This document shows, one piece after another, positions 12,001 through 26,481 of a stretch of DNA of 64,000 nt. Under the pieces are notes generated by a model, which did not search any database, was not told the DNA's origin, and worked only from the letters and a program-made list of their open reading frames with translations. Source of the stretch: Annona cherimola (Eukaryota > Streptophyta > Magnoliopsida > Magnoliales > Annonaceae); the NCBI GenBank assembly GCA_030490835.1, contig CM059971.1, forward strand, positions 47,478,012 to 47,542,011, in the 5' to 3' direction. Position 1 is the first letter of the stretch; every line of letters starts with the position of its first letter. Made by a program: the position numbers and the translations under genes.

Positions 12001-13398
12001 ACGAATAAACTTTAACGCATTTCAATAGATTCAAAACAACCGAATCGAACGAAAGGAACTGCAATAAATAAGAACTAACAACAATCTCTTGATTTCGTTT
12101 GCATACGAACGACAACGGATGACGGTAAAGGCATTCAAATCGAATCAAATGAATTGAGTCGGATAGAATGAACTTTGATTATTTAGAATAGTGTACAACT
12201 CAATCTAATTGACTTGATTTGACTGTAATGAGAACGAGTAAACTTTAACGCATTCTAATAGATTCAAAACAACCGAATCGGAAGTAAGGAACTTCAATAA
12301 ATAAGAACTAGCAACAATCCCTTTATTTCGTTTGCATTGGAACGACAACAAATGACCTTAAAGGCGTTCGAATCGAATCAACTGAATTCAGTCGGATAGA
12401 ATGAACTTCGATTATTTAGAATAGTGTACAACTCGATCTAATTGACTTAATTTTACTGTAATGTGAACGAGTAAACTTTAACGCATTCCAATAGATTCAA
12501 AACAACCGAATCGGAGGTAAGGAACTTCAATAAATAAGAACTAGCAACAATCCCTTTATTTCGTTTGCATTGGAACGACAACAAATGACCTTAAAGGCAT
12601 TCAAATCGAATCAAATGAATTCGGTCGGATAGAATGGACTTTGATTATTTAGAATAGTGTACAACTCAATCTAATTGACTTGATTTGACTATAATGAGAA
12701 CGAGTAAACTTTAACGCATTCTAATAGATTCAAAACAACCGAATCGGAAGTAAGGAACTTCAATAAATAAGAACTAGCAACAATCCCTTTATTTCGTTTG
12801 CATTGGAACGACAACAAATGACCTTAAAGGCGTTCGAATCGAATCAACTGAATTCAGACGGATAGAATGAACTTTGATTATTTAGAATAGTGTACAACTC
12901 AATCTAATTGACTTAATTTGACTGTAATGTGAACGAATAAACTTTAACGCATTTCAATAGATTCAAAACAACCGAATCGGACGTAAGGAACTGCAATAAA
13001 TAAGAACTAACAACAATCTCTTGATTTCGTTTGCATACGAACGACAACGGATGACGGTAAAGGCATTCAAATCGAATCGAATGAATTGAGTCGGATAGAA
13101 TGAACTTTGATTATTTAGAATAGTGTACAACTCAATCTAATTGACTTGATTTGACTGTAATGAGAACGAGTAAACTTTAACGCATTCTAATAGATTCAAA
13201 ACAACCGAATCGGAAGTAAGGAACTTCAATAAATAATAACTAGCAACAATCCCTTTATTTCGTTTGCATTGGAACGATAACAAATAACCTTAAAGGCGTT
13301 CGAATGGAATCAACTGAATTCAGTCGGATAGAATGAACTTTGATTATTTAGAATAGTGTACAACTCAATCTAATTGACTTAATTTGACTGTAATGTGA
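9066..13398 (+). repeat. Large duplicated block, copy 1
   Basis: This block starts at the 10-bp-deletion junction and is repeated at 14183-18981. From about 9130 to 10518 it matches at an offset of 5117 bp; from 10358 to 13398 it matches at an offset of 5583 bp. The 466-bp change in offset is one B-C dimer present in copy 2 and absent here. Inside, B and C monomers alternate (B with GAATTCAGACGG at about 10058, 10991, 11456 and 12855), and the segment around the rare GAATGGACTTTG occurs at 10771 and 12635, 1864 bp (eight monomers) apart. Confidence 0.82.
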
Positions 13399-14182
13399 AC
13401 GAATAAACTTTAACGCATTTCAATAGATTCAAAACAACCGAATCGGACGTAAGGAACTGCAATAAATAAGAACTAACAACAATCTCTTGATTTCGTTTGC
13501 ATACGAACGACAACGGACGACGGTAAAGGCATTCAAATCGAATCGAATGAATTGAGTCGGATAGAATGAACTTTGATTATTTAGAATAGTGTACAACTCA
13601 ATCTAATTGACTTGATTTGACTGTAATGAGAACGAGTAAACTTTAACGCATTCTAATAGATTCAAAACAACCGAATCGGAAGTAAGGAACTTCAATAAAT
13701 AAGAACTAGCAACAATCCCTTTATTTCGTTTGCATTGGAACGACAACAAATGACCTTAAAGGCGTTCGAATCGAATCAACTGAATTCAGTCGGATAGAAT
13801 GAACTTCGATTATTTAGAATAGTGTACAACTCGATCTAATTGACTTAATTTGACTGTAATGTGAACGAGTAAACTTTAACGCATTCCAATAGATTCAAAA
13901 CAACCGAATCGGAGGTAAGGAACTTCAATAAATAAGAACTAGCAACAATCCCTTGATTTCGTTTACATTCGAACGACAACGGATGACGTTAAATGCATTC
14001 AAATCGAATCAAATGAATTGAGTCGGATAGAATGAACTTTGATTATTTAGAATAGTGTACAACTCAATCTAATTGACTTCATTTTACTGTAATGTGAACG
14101 AGTAAACTTTAACGCATTCTAATAGATTCAAAACAACCGAATCGGAGGTAAGGAACTTCAATAAATAAGAACTAGCAACAAT
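13399..14182 (+). repeat. C-B-D monomers between the two large block copies
   Basis: This stretch is continuous satellite. It includes a C monomer with GGACGACGG (about 13515), a B monomer of the ACTTCG/CTCGATC subtype (about 13803-13835), and a D monomer (GATGACGTTAAATGC at about 13982) with TTCATTTTACTG. It ends at the 10-bp deletion that opens copy 2. A near-identical B-D-deletion order recurs before other deletion markers, for example 20941-21396, 27241-27681 and 31181-31623. Confidence 0.8.
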
Positions 14183-14194
14183 CCCTTGCATACG
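14183..14194 (+). repeat. 10-bp deletion junction, copy 2 of 11
   Basis: Same junction as at 9066. It is followed by GGATAACGG and a C* monomer in which GCTTTC has become ACTTTC (AACACTTTC). Confidence 0.9.
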
Positions 14195-17100
14195 AACGAC
14201 AACGGATAACGGTAAAGGCATTCAAATCGAATCAAATGCATTGAGTTGGATAGAATGAACTTTGATTATTTAGAATAGTGTACAACTCAATCTAACTGAC
14301 TTGGTTTTACTGTAATGAGAACGAGTAAACTTTAACACTTTCTAATAGATTGAAAACATCCAAATCGAACGTAAGGAACTTCAATAAACAAGAATTAACA
14401 ACAATCCCTTGATTTTATTTACATTCGAATGACAACGAACGACCTTAAAAGCATTGAAATCGAATCAAATGAATTCAGTCGAATAGAACGAACTTTGATT
14501 ATTTAGAATAGTGTCCAACTCAATCTAATTGACTTGATTTTATAGTAATGAGAACGAGTAAACTTTAATGCATTCTAATAGATTCAGAACAACCAAATCG
14601 GATGTAAGGAACTTTCAATAAACAAGAATTAACAACAATCCCTTGATTTTATATACATTTGAACGACAACGAACGACCTTAAAAGCATTGAAATCGAATC
14701 AAATGAATTCATTTGGATAGAATGAACTTTGATTATTTAGAATAGTGTACAACTCAATCTAATTGACTTAATTTTACTGTAATGAGAAGGAGTAAACTTT
14801 AACGCATTCTAATAGATTCAAAACAACCAAATCGAACGTAAGGAACTTCAATAAACAAGAATTAACAACAATCCCTTGATTTTATTTACATTTGAATGAT
14901 AACGAACGACCTTAAAAGCATTGAAATTGAATCAAATGAATTCGGTCAGATAGAATGAACTTTGATTATTTAGAATAGTGTACAACTCAATCTAATTGAC
15001 TTGATTTGACTGTAATGAGAACGAGTAAACTTTAACGCATTCTAATAGATTCAAAACAACCGAATCGGAAGTAAGGAACTTCAATAAATAAGAACTAGCA
15101 ACAATCCCTTTATTTCGTTTGCATTGGAACGACAACAAATGACCTTAAAGGCGTTCGAATCGAATCAACTGAATTCAGACGGATAGAATGAACTTTGATT
15201 ATTTAGAATAGTGTACAACTCAATCTAATTGACTTAATTTGACTGTAATGTGAACGAATAAACTTTAACGCATTTCAATAGATTCAAAACAACCGAATCG
15301 GACGTAAGGAACTGCAATAAATAAGAACTAACAACAATCTCTTGATTTCGTTTGCATACGAACGACAACGGATGACGGTAAAGGCATTCAAATCGAATCG
15401 AATGAATTGAGTTGGATAGAATGAACTTTGATTATTTAGAATAGTGTACAACTCAATCTAATTCACTTGATTTTACTGTAATGAGAACGAGTAAACTTTA
15501 ACGCATTCTAATAGATTCAAAACAACCGAATCGGAAGTAAGGAACTTCAATAAATAAGAACTAGCAACAATCCCTTTATTTCGTTTGCATTGGAACGACA
15601 ACAAATGACCTTAAAGGCGTTCGAATCGAATCAACAGAATTCAGTCGGATAGAATGAACTTTGATTATTTAGAATAGTGTACAACTCAATCTAATTGACT
15701 TAATTTGACTGTAATGTGAACGAATAAACTTTAACGCATTTCAATAGATTCAAAACAACCGAATCGAACGAAAGGAACTGCAATAAATAAGAACTAACAA
15801 CAATCTCTTGATTTCGTTTGCATACGAACGACAACGGATGACGGTAAAGGCATTCAAATCGAATCAAATGAATTGAGTCGGATAGAATGAACTTTGATTA
15901 TTTAGAATAGTATACAACTCAATCTAATTGACTTGATTTGACTGTAATGAGAACGAGTAAACTTTAACGCATTCTAATAGATTCAAAACAACCGAATCGG
16001 AAGTAAGGAACTTCAATAAATAAGAACTAGCAACAATCCCTTTATTTCGTTTGCATTGGAACGACAACAAATGACCTTAAAGGCGTTCGAATCGAATCAA
16101 CTGAATTCAGTCGGATAGAATGAACTTCGATTATTTAGAATAGTGTACAACTCGATCTAATTGACTTAATTTTACTGTAATGTGAACGAGTAAACTTTAA
16201 CGCATTCCAATAGATTCAAAACAACCGAATCGGAGGTAAGGAACTTCAATAAATAAGAACTAGCAACAATCCCTTTATTTCGTTTGCATTGGAACGACAA
16301 CAAATGACCTTAAAGGCATTCAAATCGAATCAAATGAATTCGGTCGGATAGAATGGACTTTGATTATTTAGAATAGTGTACAACTCAATCTAATTGACTT
16401 GATTTGACTGTAATGAGAACGAGTAAACTTTAACGCATTCTAATAGATTCAAAACAACCGAATCGGAAGTAAGGAACTTCAATAAATAAGAACTAGCAAC
16501 AATCCCTTTATTTCGTTTGCATTGGAACGACAACAAATGACCTTAAAGGCGTTCGAATCGAATCAACTGAATTCAGACGGATAGAATGAACTTTGATTAT
16601 TTAGAATAGTGTACAACTCAATCTAATTGACTTAATTTGACTGTAATGTGAACGAATAAACTTTAACGCATTTCAATAGATTCAAAACAACCGAATCGGA
16701 CGTAAGGAACTGCAATAAATAAGAACTAACAACAATCTCTTGATTTCGTTTGCATACGAACGACAACGGATGACGGTAAAGGCATTCAAATCGAATCGAA
16801 TGAATTGAGTTGGATAGAATGAACTTTGATTATTTAGAATAGTGTACAACTCAATCTAATTGACTTGATTTGACTGTAATGAGAACGAGTAAACTTTAAC
16901 GCATTCTAATAGATTCAAAACAACCGAATCGGAAGTAAGGAACTTCAATAAATAAGAACTAGCAACAATCCCTTTATTTCGTTTGCATTGGAACGACAAC
17001 AAATGACCTTAAAGGCGTTCGAATCGAATCAACTGAATTCAGACGGATAGAATGAACTTTGATTATTTAGAATAGTGTACAACTCAATCTAATTGACTTA

Positions 17101-18981
17101 ATTTGACTGTAATGTGAACGAATAAACTTTAACGCATTTCAATAGATTCAAAACAACCGAATCGGACGTAAGGAACTGCAATAAATAAGAACTAACAACA
17201 ATCTCTTGATTTCGTTTGCATACGAACGACAACGGATGACGGTAAAGGCATTCAAATCGAATCGAATGAATTGAGTTGGATAGAATGAACTTTGATTATT
17301 TAGAATAGTGTACAACTCAATCTAATTCACTTGATTTTACTGTAATGAGAACGAGTAAACTTTAACGCATTCTAATAGATTCAAAACAACCGAATCGGAA
17401 GTAAGGAACTTCAATAAATAAGAACTAGCAACAATCCCTTTATTTCGTTTGCATTGGAACGACAACAAATGACCTTAAAGGCGTTCGAATCGAATCAACA
17501 GAATTCAGTCGGATAGAATGAACTTTGATTATTTAGAATAGTGTACAACTCAATCTAATTGACTTAATTTGACTGTAATGTGAACGAATAAACTTTAACG
17601 CATTTCAATAGATTCAAAACAACCGAATCGAACGAAAGGAACTGCAATAAATAAGAACTAACAACAATCTCTTGATTTTGTTTGCATACGAACGACAACG
17701 GATGACGGTAAAGGCATTCAAATCGAATCAAATGAATTGAGTCGGATAGAATGAACTTTGATTATTTAGAATAGTGTACAACTCAATCTAATTGACTTGA
17801 TTTGACTGTAATGAGAACGAGTAAACTTTAACGCATTCTAATAGATTCAAAACAACCGAATCGGAAGTAAGGAACTTCAATAAATAAGAACTAGCAACAA
17901 TCCCTTTATTTCGTTTGCATTGGAACGACAACAAATGACCTTAAAGGCGTTCGAATCGAATCAACTGAATTCAGTCGGATAGAATGAACTTCGATTATTT
18001 AGAATAGTGTACAACTCGATCTAATTGACTTAATTTTACTGTAATGTGAACGAGTAAACTTTAACGCATTCCAATAGATTCAAAACAACCGAATCGGAGG
18101 TAAGGAACTTCAATAAATAAGAACTAGCAACAATCCCTTTATTTAGTTTGCATTGGAACGACAACAAATGACCTTAAAGGCATTCAAATCGAATCAAATG
18201 AATTCGGTCGGATAGAATGGACTTTGATTATTTAGAATAGTGTACAACTCAATCTAATTGACTTGATTTGACTGTAATGAGAACGAGTAAACTTTAACGC
18301 ATTCTAATAGATTCAAAACAACCGAATCGGAAGTAAGGAACTTCAATAAATAAGAACTAGCAACAATCCCTTTATTTCGTTTGCATTGGAACGACAACAA
18401 ATGACCTTAAAGGCGTTCGAATCGAATCAACTGAATTCAGACGGATAGAATGAACTTTGATTATTTAGAATAGTGTACAACTCAATCTAATTGACTTAAT
18501 TTGACTGTAATGTGAACGAATAAACTTTAACGCATTTCAATAGATTCAAAACAACCGAATCGGACGTAAGGAACTGCAATAAATAAGAACTAACAACAAT
18601 CTCTTGATTTCGTTTGCATACGAACGACAACGGATGACGGTAAAGGCATTCAAATCGAATCGAATGAATTGAGTCGGATAGAATGAACTTTGATTATTTA
18701 GAATAGTGTACAACTCAATCTAATTGACTTGATTTGACTGTAATGAGAACGAGTAAACTTTAACGCATTCTAATAGATTCAAAACAACCGAATCGGAAGT
18801 AAGGAACTTCAATAAATAATAACTAGCAACAATCCCTTTATTTCGTTTGCATTGGAACGATAACAAATGACCTTAAAGGCGTTCGAATGGAATCAACCGA
18901 ATTCAGTCGGATAGAATGAACTTTGATTATTTAGAATAGTGTACAACTCAATCTAATTGACTTAATTTGACTGTAATGTGA
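14183..18981 (+). repeat. Large duplicated block, copy 2, with an extra B-C dimer
   Basis: This is the counterpart of 9066-13398. It follows copy 1 up to 15635, then carries about 466 bp not in line with copy 1, then matches again from 15941 to 18981. In the 3041-bp matched part I saw only scattered single changes: GACTGTAATG at about 18268 against GACTATAATG at about 12685, TTTAGTTTGC at about 18144, GATTTTG at about 17675, and 18869 and 18898. GAATGGACTTTG recurs at 16354 and 18218, again 1864 bp apart, so the internal repeat was copied with the block. Confidence 0.82.
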
Positions 18982-21817
18982 TCGAATAAACTTTAACGCA
19001 TTCCAATAGATTCAAAACAATCGAATCGGACATAAGGAACTTCAATAAATAAGAACTAACAACAATCCCTTGATTTCGTTTGCATACGAACGACAACGGA
19101 TGACGGTAAAGGCATTCAAATCGAATCGAATGAATTGAGTTGGATAGAATGAACTTTGATTATTTAGAATAGTGTACAACTCAATCTAATTGACTTGATT
19201 TTACTGTAATGAGAACGAGTAAACTTTAACGCATTCTAATAGATTGAAAACAACCAAATCGAACGTAAGGAACTTCAATAAACAAGAATTAACAACAATC
19301 CCTTGATTTTATTTACATTCGAATGACAACGAACGACCTTAAAAGCATTGAAATCGAATCAAATGAATTCAGTCGAATAGAACGAACTTTGATTATTTTG
19401 AATAGTGTCCAACTCAATCTAATTGACTTGATTTTATAGTAATGAGAACGAGTAAACTTTAACACATTATAATAGATTCAGAACAACCAAATCGGATGTA
19501 AGGAATTTTCAATAAACAAGAATTAACAACAATCCCTTGATTTTATATACATTTGAACGACAACGAACGACCTTAAAAGCATTGAAATCGAATCAAATGA
19601 ATTCATTTGGATAGAATGAACTTTGATTATTTAGAATAGTGTACAACTCAATCTAATTGACTTAATTTTACTGTAATGAGAAGGAGTAAACTTTAACGCA
19701 TTCTAATAGATTCAAAACAACCAAATCGAACGTAAGGAACTTCAATAAACAAGAATTAACAACAATCCCTTGATTTTATTTACATTTGAATCATAACGAA
19801 CGACCTTAAAAGCATTGAAATTGAATCAAATGAATTCGGTCGGATAGAATGAACTTTGATTATTTAGAATAGTGTACAACTCAATCTAATTGACTTGATT
19901 TGACTGTAATGAGAACGAGTAAACTTTAACGCATTCTAATAGATTCAAAACAACCGAATCGGAAGTAAGGAACTTCAATAAATAAGAACTAGCAACAATC
20001 CCTTTATTTCGTTTGCATTGGAAAAAAACAAATGACCTTAAAGGCGTTCGAATCGAATCAACTGAATTCAGTCGGATAGAATGAACTTTGATTATTTAGA
20101 ATAGTGTACAACTCAATCTAATTGACTTAATTTGACTGTAATGTGAACGAATAAACTTTAACGCATTTCAATAGATTCAAAACAACCGAATCGGACGTAA
20201 GGAACTGCAATAAATAAGAACTAACAACAATCTCTTGATTTCGTTTGCATACGAACGACAACGGATGACGGTAAAGGCATTCAAATCGAATCAAATGAAT
20301 TGAGTCGGATAGAATGAACTTTGATTATTTAGAATAGTGTACAACTCAATCTAATTGACTTGATTTGACTGTAATGAGAACGAGTAAACTTTAACGCATT
20401 CTAATAGATTCAAAACAACCGAATCGGAAGTAAGGAACTTCAATAAATAAGAACTAGCAACAATCCCTTTATTTCGTTTGCATTGGAACGACAACAAATG
20501 ACCTTAAAGGCGTTCGAATCGAATCAACAGAATTCAGTCGGATAGAATGAACTTTGATTATTTAGAATAGTGTACAACACAATCTAATTGACTTAATTTG
20601 ACTGTAATGTGAACTAATAAACTTTAACGCATTTCAATAGATTCAAAACAACCGAATCGAACGAAAGGAACTGCAATAAATAAGAACTAACAACAATCTC
20701 TTGATTTCGTTTGCATACGAACGACAACGGATGACGGTAAAGGCATTCAAATCGAATCAAATGAATTGAGTCGGATAGAATGAACTTTGATTATTTAGAA
20801 TAGTGTACAACTCAATCTAATTGACTTGATTTGACTGTAATGAGAACGAGTAAACTTTAACGCATTCTAATAGATTCAAAACAACCGAATCGGAAGTAAG
20901 GAACTTCAATAAATAAGAACTAGCAACAATCCCTTTATTTCGTTTGCATTGGAACGACAACAAATGACGTTAAAGGCGTTCGAATCGAATCAACTGAATT
21001 CAGTCGGATAGAATGAACTTCGATTATTTAGAATAGTGTACAACTCGATCTAATTGACTTAATTTGACTGTAATGTGAACGAGTAAACTTTAACGCATTC
21101 CAATAGATTCAAAACAACCGAATCGGAGGTAAGGAACTTCAATAAATAAGAACTAGCAACAATCCCTTGATTTCGTTTACATTCGAACGACAACGGATGA
21201 CGTTAAATGCATTCAAATCGAATCAAATGAATTGAGTCGGATAGAATGAACTTTGATTATTTAGAATAGTGTACAACTCAATCTAATTGACTTCATTTTA
21301 CTGTAATGTGAACGAGTAAACTTTAACGCATTCTAATAGATTCAAAACAACCGAATCGGAGGAAAGGAACTTCAATAAATAAGAACTAGCAACAATCCCT
21401 TGCATACGAACGACAACGGATGACGGTAAAGGCATTCAAATCGAATCGAATGAATTGAGTTGGATAGAATGAACTTTGATTATTTAGAATAGTGTACAAC
21501 TCAATCTAACTGACTTGGTTTTACTGTAATGAGAACGAGTAAACTTTAACGCTTTCTAATAGATTGAAAACATCCAAATCGAACGTAAGGAACTTCAATA
21601 AACAAGAATTAACAACAATCCCTTGATTTTATTTACATTCGAATGACAACGAACGACCTTAAAAGCATTGAAATCGAATCAAATGAATTCAGTCGAATAG
21701 AACGAACTTTGATTATTTAGAATAGTGTCCAACTCAATCTAATTGACTTGATTTTATAGTAATGAGAACGAGTAAACTTTAACGCATTCTAATAGATTCA
21801 GAACAACCAAATCGGAT
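18982..21817 (+). repeat. Mixed monomers, A-rich then B-C, up to a deletion marker
   Basis: The order is C with GTGATCGAATAAAC and TCGAATCGGACATAAGG (about 19022), C, A, A' (AACACATTATAATAG at about 19463), A' (GAGAAGGAG), A, then B-C dimers, an ACTTCG B monomer, a D monomer (about 21195), the 10-bp deletion at 21397, C* and A. A single private change is the run GGAAAAAAACAAATG at about 20021, where other B monomers read GGAACGACAACAAATG; it is the only 1-bp loss I found in the array. Confidence 0.8.
21397..21408 (+). repeat. 10-bp deletion junction, copy 3 of 11
   Basis: Same junction, preceded by a D monomer with GGAGGAAAGGAAC and followed by C* of the GAATCGAATGAATTG form, as at 9066 and 54415. 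Confidence 0.9.
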
Positions 21818-24149
21818 GTAAGGAACTTTCAATAAACAAGAATTAACAACAATCCCTTGATTTTATATACATTTGAACGACAACGAACGACCTTAAAAGC
21901 ATTGAAATCGAATCAAATGAATTCATTTGGATAGAATGAACTTTGATTATTTAGAATAGTGTACAACTCAATCTAATTGACTTAATTTTACTGTAATGAG
22001 AAGGAGTAAACTTTAACGCATTCTAATAGATTCAAAACAACCAAATCGAACGTAAGGAACTTCAATAAACAAGAATTAACAACAATCCCTTGATTTTATT
22101 TACATTTGAATGATAACGAACGACCTTAAAAGCATTGAAATTGAATCAAATGAATTCGGTCAGATAGAATGAACTTTGATTATTTAGAATAGTGTACAAC
22201 TCAATCTAATTGACTTGATTTGACTGTAATGTGAACGAATAAACTTTAACGCATTTCAATAGATTCAAAACAACCGAATCGGACGTAAGGAACTGCAATA
22301 AATAAGAACTAACAACAATCTCTTGATTTCGTTTGCATACGAACGACAACGGATGACGGTAAAGGCATTCAAATCGAATCGAATGAATTGAGTTGGATAG
22401 AATGAACTTTGATTATTTAGAATAGTGTACAACTCAATCTAATTCACTTGATTTTACTGTAATGAGAACGAGTAAACTTTAACGCATTCTAATAGATTCA
22501 AAACAACCGAATCGGAAGTAAGGAACTTCAATAAATAAGAACTAGCAACAATCCCTTTATTTCGTTTGCATTGGAACGACAACAAATGACCTTAAAGGCG
22601 TTCGAATCGAATCAACAGAATTCAGTCGGATAGAATGAACTTTGATTATTTAGAATAGTGTACAACTCAATCTAATTGACTTGATTTGACTGTAATGAGA
22701 ACGAGTAAACTTTAACGCATTCTAATAGATTCAAAACAACCGAATCGGAAGTAAGGAACTTCAATAAATAAGAACTAGCAACAATCCCTTTATTTCGTTT
22801 GCATTGGAACGACAACAAATGACCTTAAAGGCGTTCGAATCGAATCAACTGAATTCAGTCGGATAGAATGAACTTTGATTATTTAGAATAGTGTACAACT
22901 CAATCTAATTGACTTAATTTGACTGTAATGTGAACGAGTAAACTTTAACGCATTTCAATAGATTCAAAACAACCGAATCGGACGTAAGGAACTGCAATAA
23001 ATAAGAACTAACAATAATCTCTTGATTTCGTTTGCATACGAACGACAACGGATGACGGTAAAGGCATTCAAATCGAATCAAATGAATTGAGTCGGATAGA
23101 ATGAACTTTGATTATTTAGAATAGTGTACAACTCAATCTAATTGACTTGATTTGACTGTAATGAGAACGAGTAAACTTTAACGCATTCTAATAGATTCAA
23201 AACAACCGAATCGGAGGTAAGGAACTTCAATAAATAAGAACTAGCAACAATCCCTTTATTTCGTTTGCATTGGAACGATAACAAATGACCTTAAAGGCGT
23301 TCGAATGGAATCAACTGAATTCAGTCGGATAGAATGAACTTTGATTATTTAGAATAGTGTACAACTCAATCTAATTGACTTAATTTGACTGTAATGTGAT
23401 CGAATAAACTTTAACGCATTCCAATAGATTCAAAACAATCGAATCGGACATAAGGAACTTCAATAAATAAGAACTAACAACAATCCCTTGATTTCGTTTG
23501 CATACGAACGACAACGGATGACGGTAAAGGCATTCAAATCGAATCGAATGAATTGAGTTGGATAGAATGAACTTTGATTATTTAGAATAGTGTACAACTC
23601 AATCTAATTGACTTGATTTTACTGTAATGAGAACGAGTAAACTTTAACGCATTCTAATAGATTGAAAACAACCAAATCGAACGTAAGGAACTTCAATAAA
23701 CAAGAATTAACAACAATCCCTTGATTTTATTTACATTCGAATGACAACGAACGACCTTAAAAGCATTGAAATCGAATCAAATGAATTCAGTCGAATAGAA
23801 CGAACTTTGATTATTTAGAATAGTGTCCAACTCAATCTAATTGACTTGATTTTATAGTAATGAGAACGAGTAAACTTTAACACATTATAATATATTCAGA
23901 ACAACCAAATCGGATGTAAGGAATTTTCAATAAACAAGAATTAACAACAATCCCTTGATTTTATATACATTTGAACGACAACGAACGACCTTAAAAGCAT
24001 TGAAATCGAATCAAATGAATTCATTTGGATAGAATGAACTTTGATTATTTAGAATAGTGTACAACTCAATCTAATTGACTTAATTTTACTGTAATGAGAA
24101 GGAGTAAACTTTAACGCATTCTAATAGATTCAAAACAACCAAATCGAAC
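21818..24149 (+). repeat. 2332-bp tandem duplication, copy 1 (ten monomers)
   Basis: This segment is repeated directly at 24150-26481. The nearest differences that bound the match are at 21815 and 21817 against 24147 and 24149. Diagnostic variants occur in both copies at the right distance: GTCAGATAG followed by GTGAACGAATAAAC (22215 region and 24547 region), ACAATAATCTC (23011 and 25343), TCGAATCGGACATAAGG, and ACATTATAATA. One change is visible: AATATATTC at about 23890 against AATAGATTC in copy 2. Confidence 0.87.
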
Positions 24150-26481
24150 GTAAGGAACTTTCAATAAACAAGAATTAACAACAATCCCTTGATTTTATAT
24201 ACATTTGAACGACAACGAACGACCTTAAAAGCATTGAAATCGAATCAAATGAATTCATTTGGATAGAATGAACTTTGATTATTTAGAATAGTGTACAACT
24301 CAATCTAATTGACTTAATTTTACTGTAATGAGAAGGAGTAAACTTTAACGCATTCTAATAGATTCAAAACAACCAAATCGAACGTAAGGAACTTCAATAA
24401 ACAAGAATTAACAACAATCCCTTGATTTTATTTACATTTGAATGATAACGAACGACCTTAAAAGCATTGAAATTGAATCAAATGAATTCGGTCAGATAGA
24501 ATGAACTTTGATTATTTAGAATAGTGTACAACTCAATCTAATTGACTTGATTTGACTGTAATGTGAACGAATAAACTTTAACGCATTTCAATAGATTCAA
24601 AACAACCGAATCGGACGTAAGGAACTGCAATAAATAAGAACTAACAACAATCTCTTGATTTCGTTTGCATACGAACGACAACGGATGACGGTAAAGGCAT
24701 TCAAATCGAATCGAATGAATTGAGTTGGATAGAATGAACTTTGATTATTTAGAATAGTGTACAACTCAATCTAATTCACTTGATTTTACTGTAATGAGAA
24801 CGAGTAAACTTTAACGCATTCTAATAGATTCAAAACAACCGAATCGGAAGTAAGGAACTTCAATAAATAAGAACTAGCAACAATCCCTTTATTTCGTTTG
24901 CATTGGAACGACAACAAATGACCTTAAAGGCGTTCGAATCGAATCAACAGAATTCAGTCGGATAGAATGAACTTTGATTATTTAGAATAGTGTACAACTC
25001 AATCTAATTGACTTGATTTGACTGTAATGAGAACGAGTAAACTTTAACGCATTCTAATAGATTCAAAACAACCGAATCGGAAGTAAGGAACTTCAATAAA
25101 TAAGAACTAGCAACAATCCCTTTATTTCGTTTGCATTGGAACGACAACAAATGACCTTAAAGGCGTTCGAATCGAATCAACTGAATTCAGTCGGATAGAA
25201 TGAACTTTGATTATTTAGAATAGTGTACAACTCAATCTAATTGACTTAATTTGACTGTAATGTGAACGAGTAAACTTTAACGCATTTCAATAGATTCAAA
25301 ACAACCGAATCGGACGTAAGGAACTGCAATAAATAAGAACTAACAATAATCTCTTGATTTCGTTTGCATACGAACGACAACGGATGACGGTAAAGGCATT
25401 CAAATCGAATCAAATGAATTGAGTCGGATAGAATGAACTTTGATTATTTAGAATAGTGTACAACTCAATCTAATTGACTTGATTTGACTGTAATGAGAAC
25501 GAGTAAACTTTAACGCATTCTAATAGATTCAAAACAACCGAATCGGAGGTAAGGAACTTCAATAAATAAGAACTAGCAACAATCCCTTTATTTCGTTTGC
25601 ATTGGAACGATAACAAATGAACTTAAAGGCGTTCGAATGGAATCAACTGAATTCAGTCGGATAGAATGAACTTTGATTATTTAGAATAGTGTACAACTCA
25701 ATCTAATTGACTTAATTTGACTGTAATGTGATCGAATAAACTTTAACGCATTCCAATAGATTCAAAACAATCGAATCGGACATAAGGAACTTCAATAAAT
25801 AAGAACTAACAACAATCCCTTGATTTCGTTTGCATACGAACGACAACGGATGACGGTAAAGGCATTCAAATCGAATCGAATGAATTGAGTTGGATAGAAT
25901 GAACTTTGATTATTTAGAATAGTGTACAACTCAATCTAATTGACTTGATTTTACTGTAATGAGAACGAGTAAACTTTAACGCATTCTAATAGATTGAAAA
26001 CAACCAAATCGAACGTAAGGAACTTAAATAAACAAGAATTAACAACAATCCCTTGATTTTATTTACATTCGAATGACAACGAACGACCTTAAAAGCATTG
26101 AAATCGAATCAAATGAATTCAGTCGAATAGAACGAACTTTGATTATTTAGAATAGTGTCCAACTCAATCTAATTGACTTGATTTTATAGTAATGAGAACG
26201 AGTAAACTTTAACACATTATAATAGATTCAGAACAACCAAATCGGATGTAAGGAATTTTCAATAAACAAGAATTAACAACAATCCCTTGATTTTATATAC
26301 ATTTGAACGACAACGAACGACCTTAAAAGCATTGAAATCGAATCAAATGAATTCATTTGGATAGAATGAACTTTGATTATTTAGAATAGTGTACAACTCA
26401 ATCTAATTGACTTAATTTTACTGTAATGAGAAGGAGTAAACTTTAACGCATTCTAATAGATTCAAAACAACCAAATCGAAC
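24150..26481 (+). repeat. 2332-bp tandem duplication, copy 2 (ten monomers)
   Basis: This copy directly abuts copy 1. The monomer at the junction is a hybrid: its left part (AAATCGAACG) is of the GAGAAGGAG A type, and its right part (GGAACTTTCAATAAAC) is the A' form with the extra T, which otherwise follows ATCGGATG. The match continues 11 bases past the unit end to 26492. A private change is AATGAACTTAAAGG (about 25617) for AATGACCTTAAAGG. Confidence 0.87.

Noticed and set aside
10771..18230. A strict eight-monomer (1864-bp) higher-order repeat over 10-19 kb
   Set aside because: The 1864-bp match around GAATGGACTTTG covers only about 0.9 kb in each block and does not tile; it is better described as a segment copied inside the larger duplicated block.
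20015..20035. Run of A (GGAAAAAAACAAATG) as an insertion-element scar
   Set aside because: It differs from the B consensus by substitutions and one lost base only, with no target duplication or foreign sequence.
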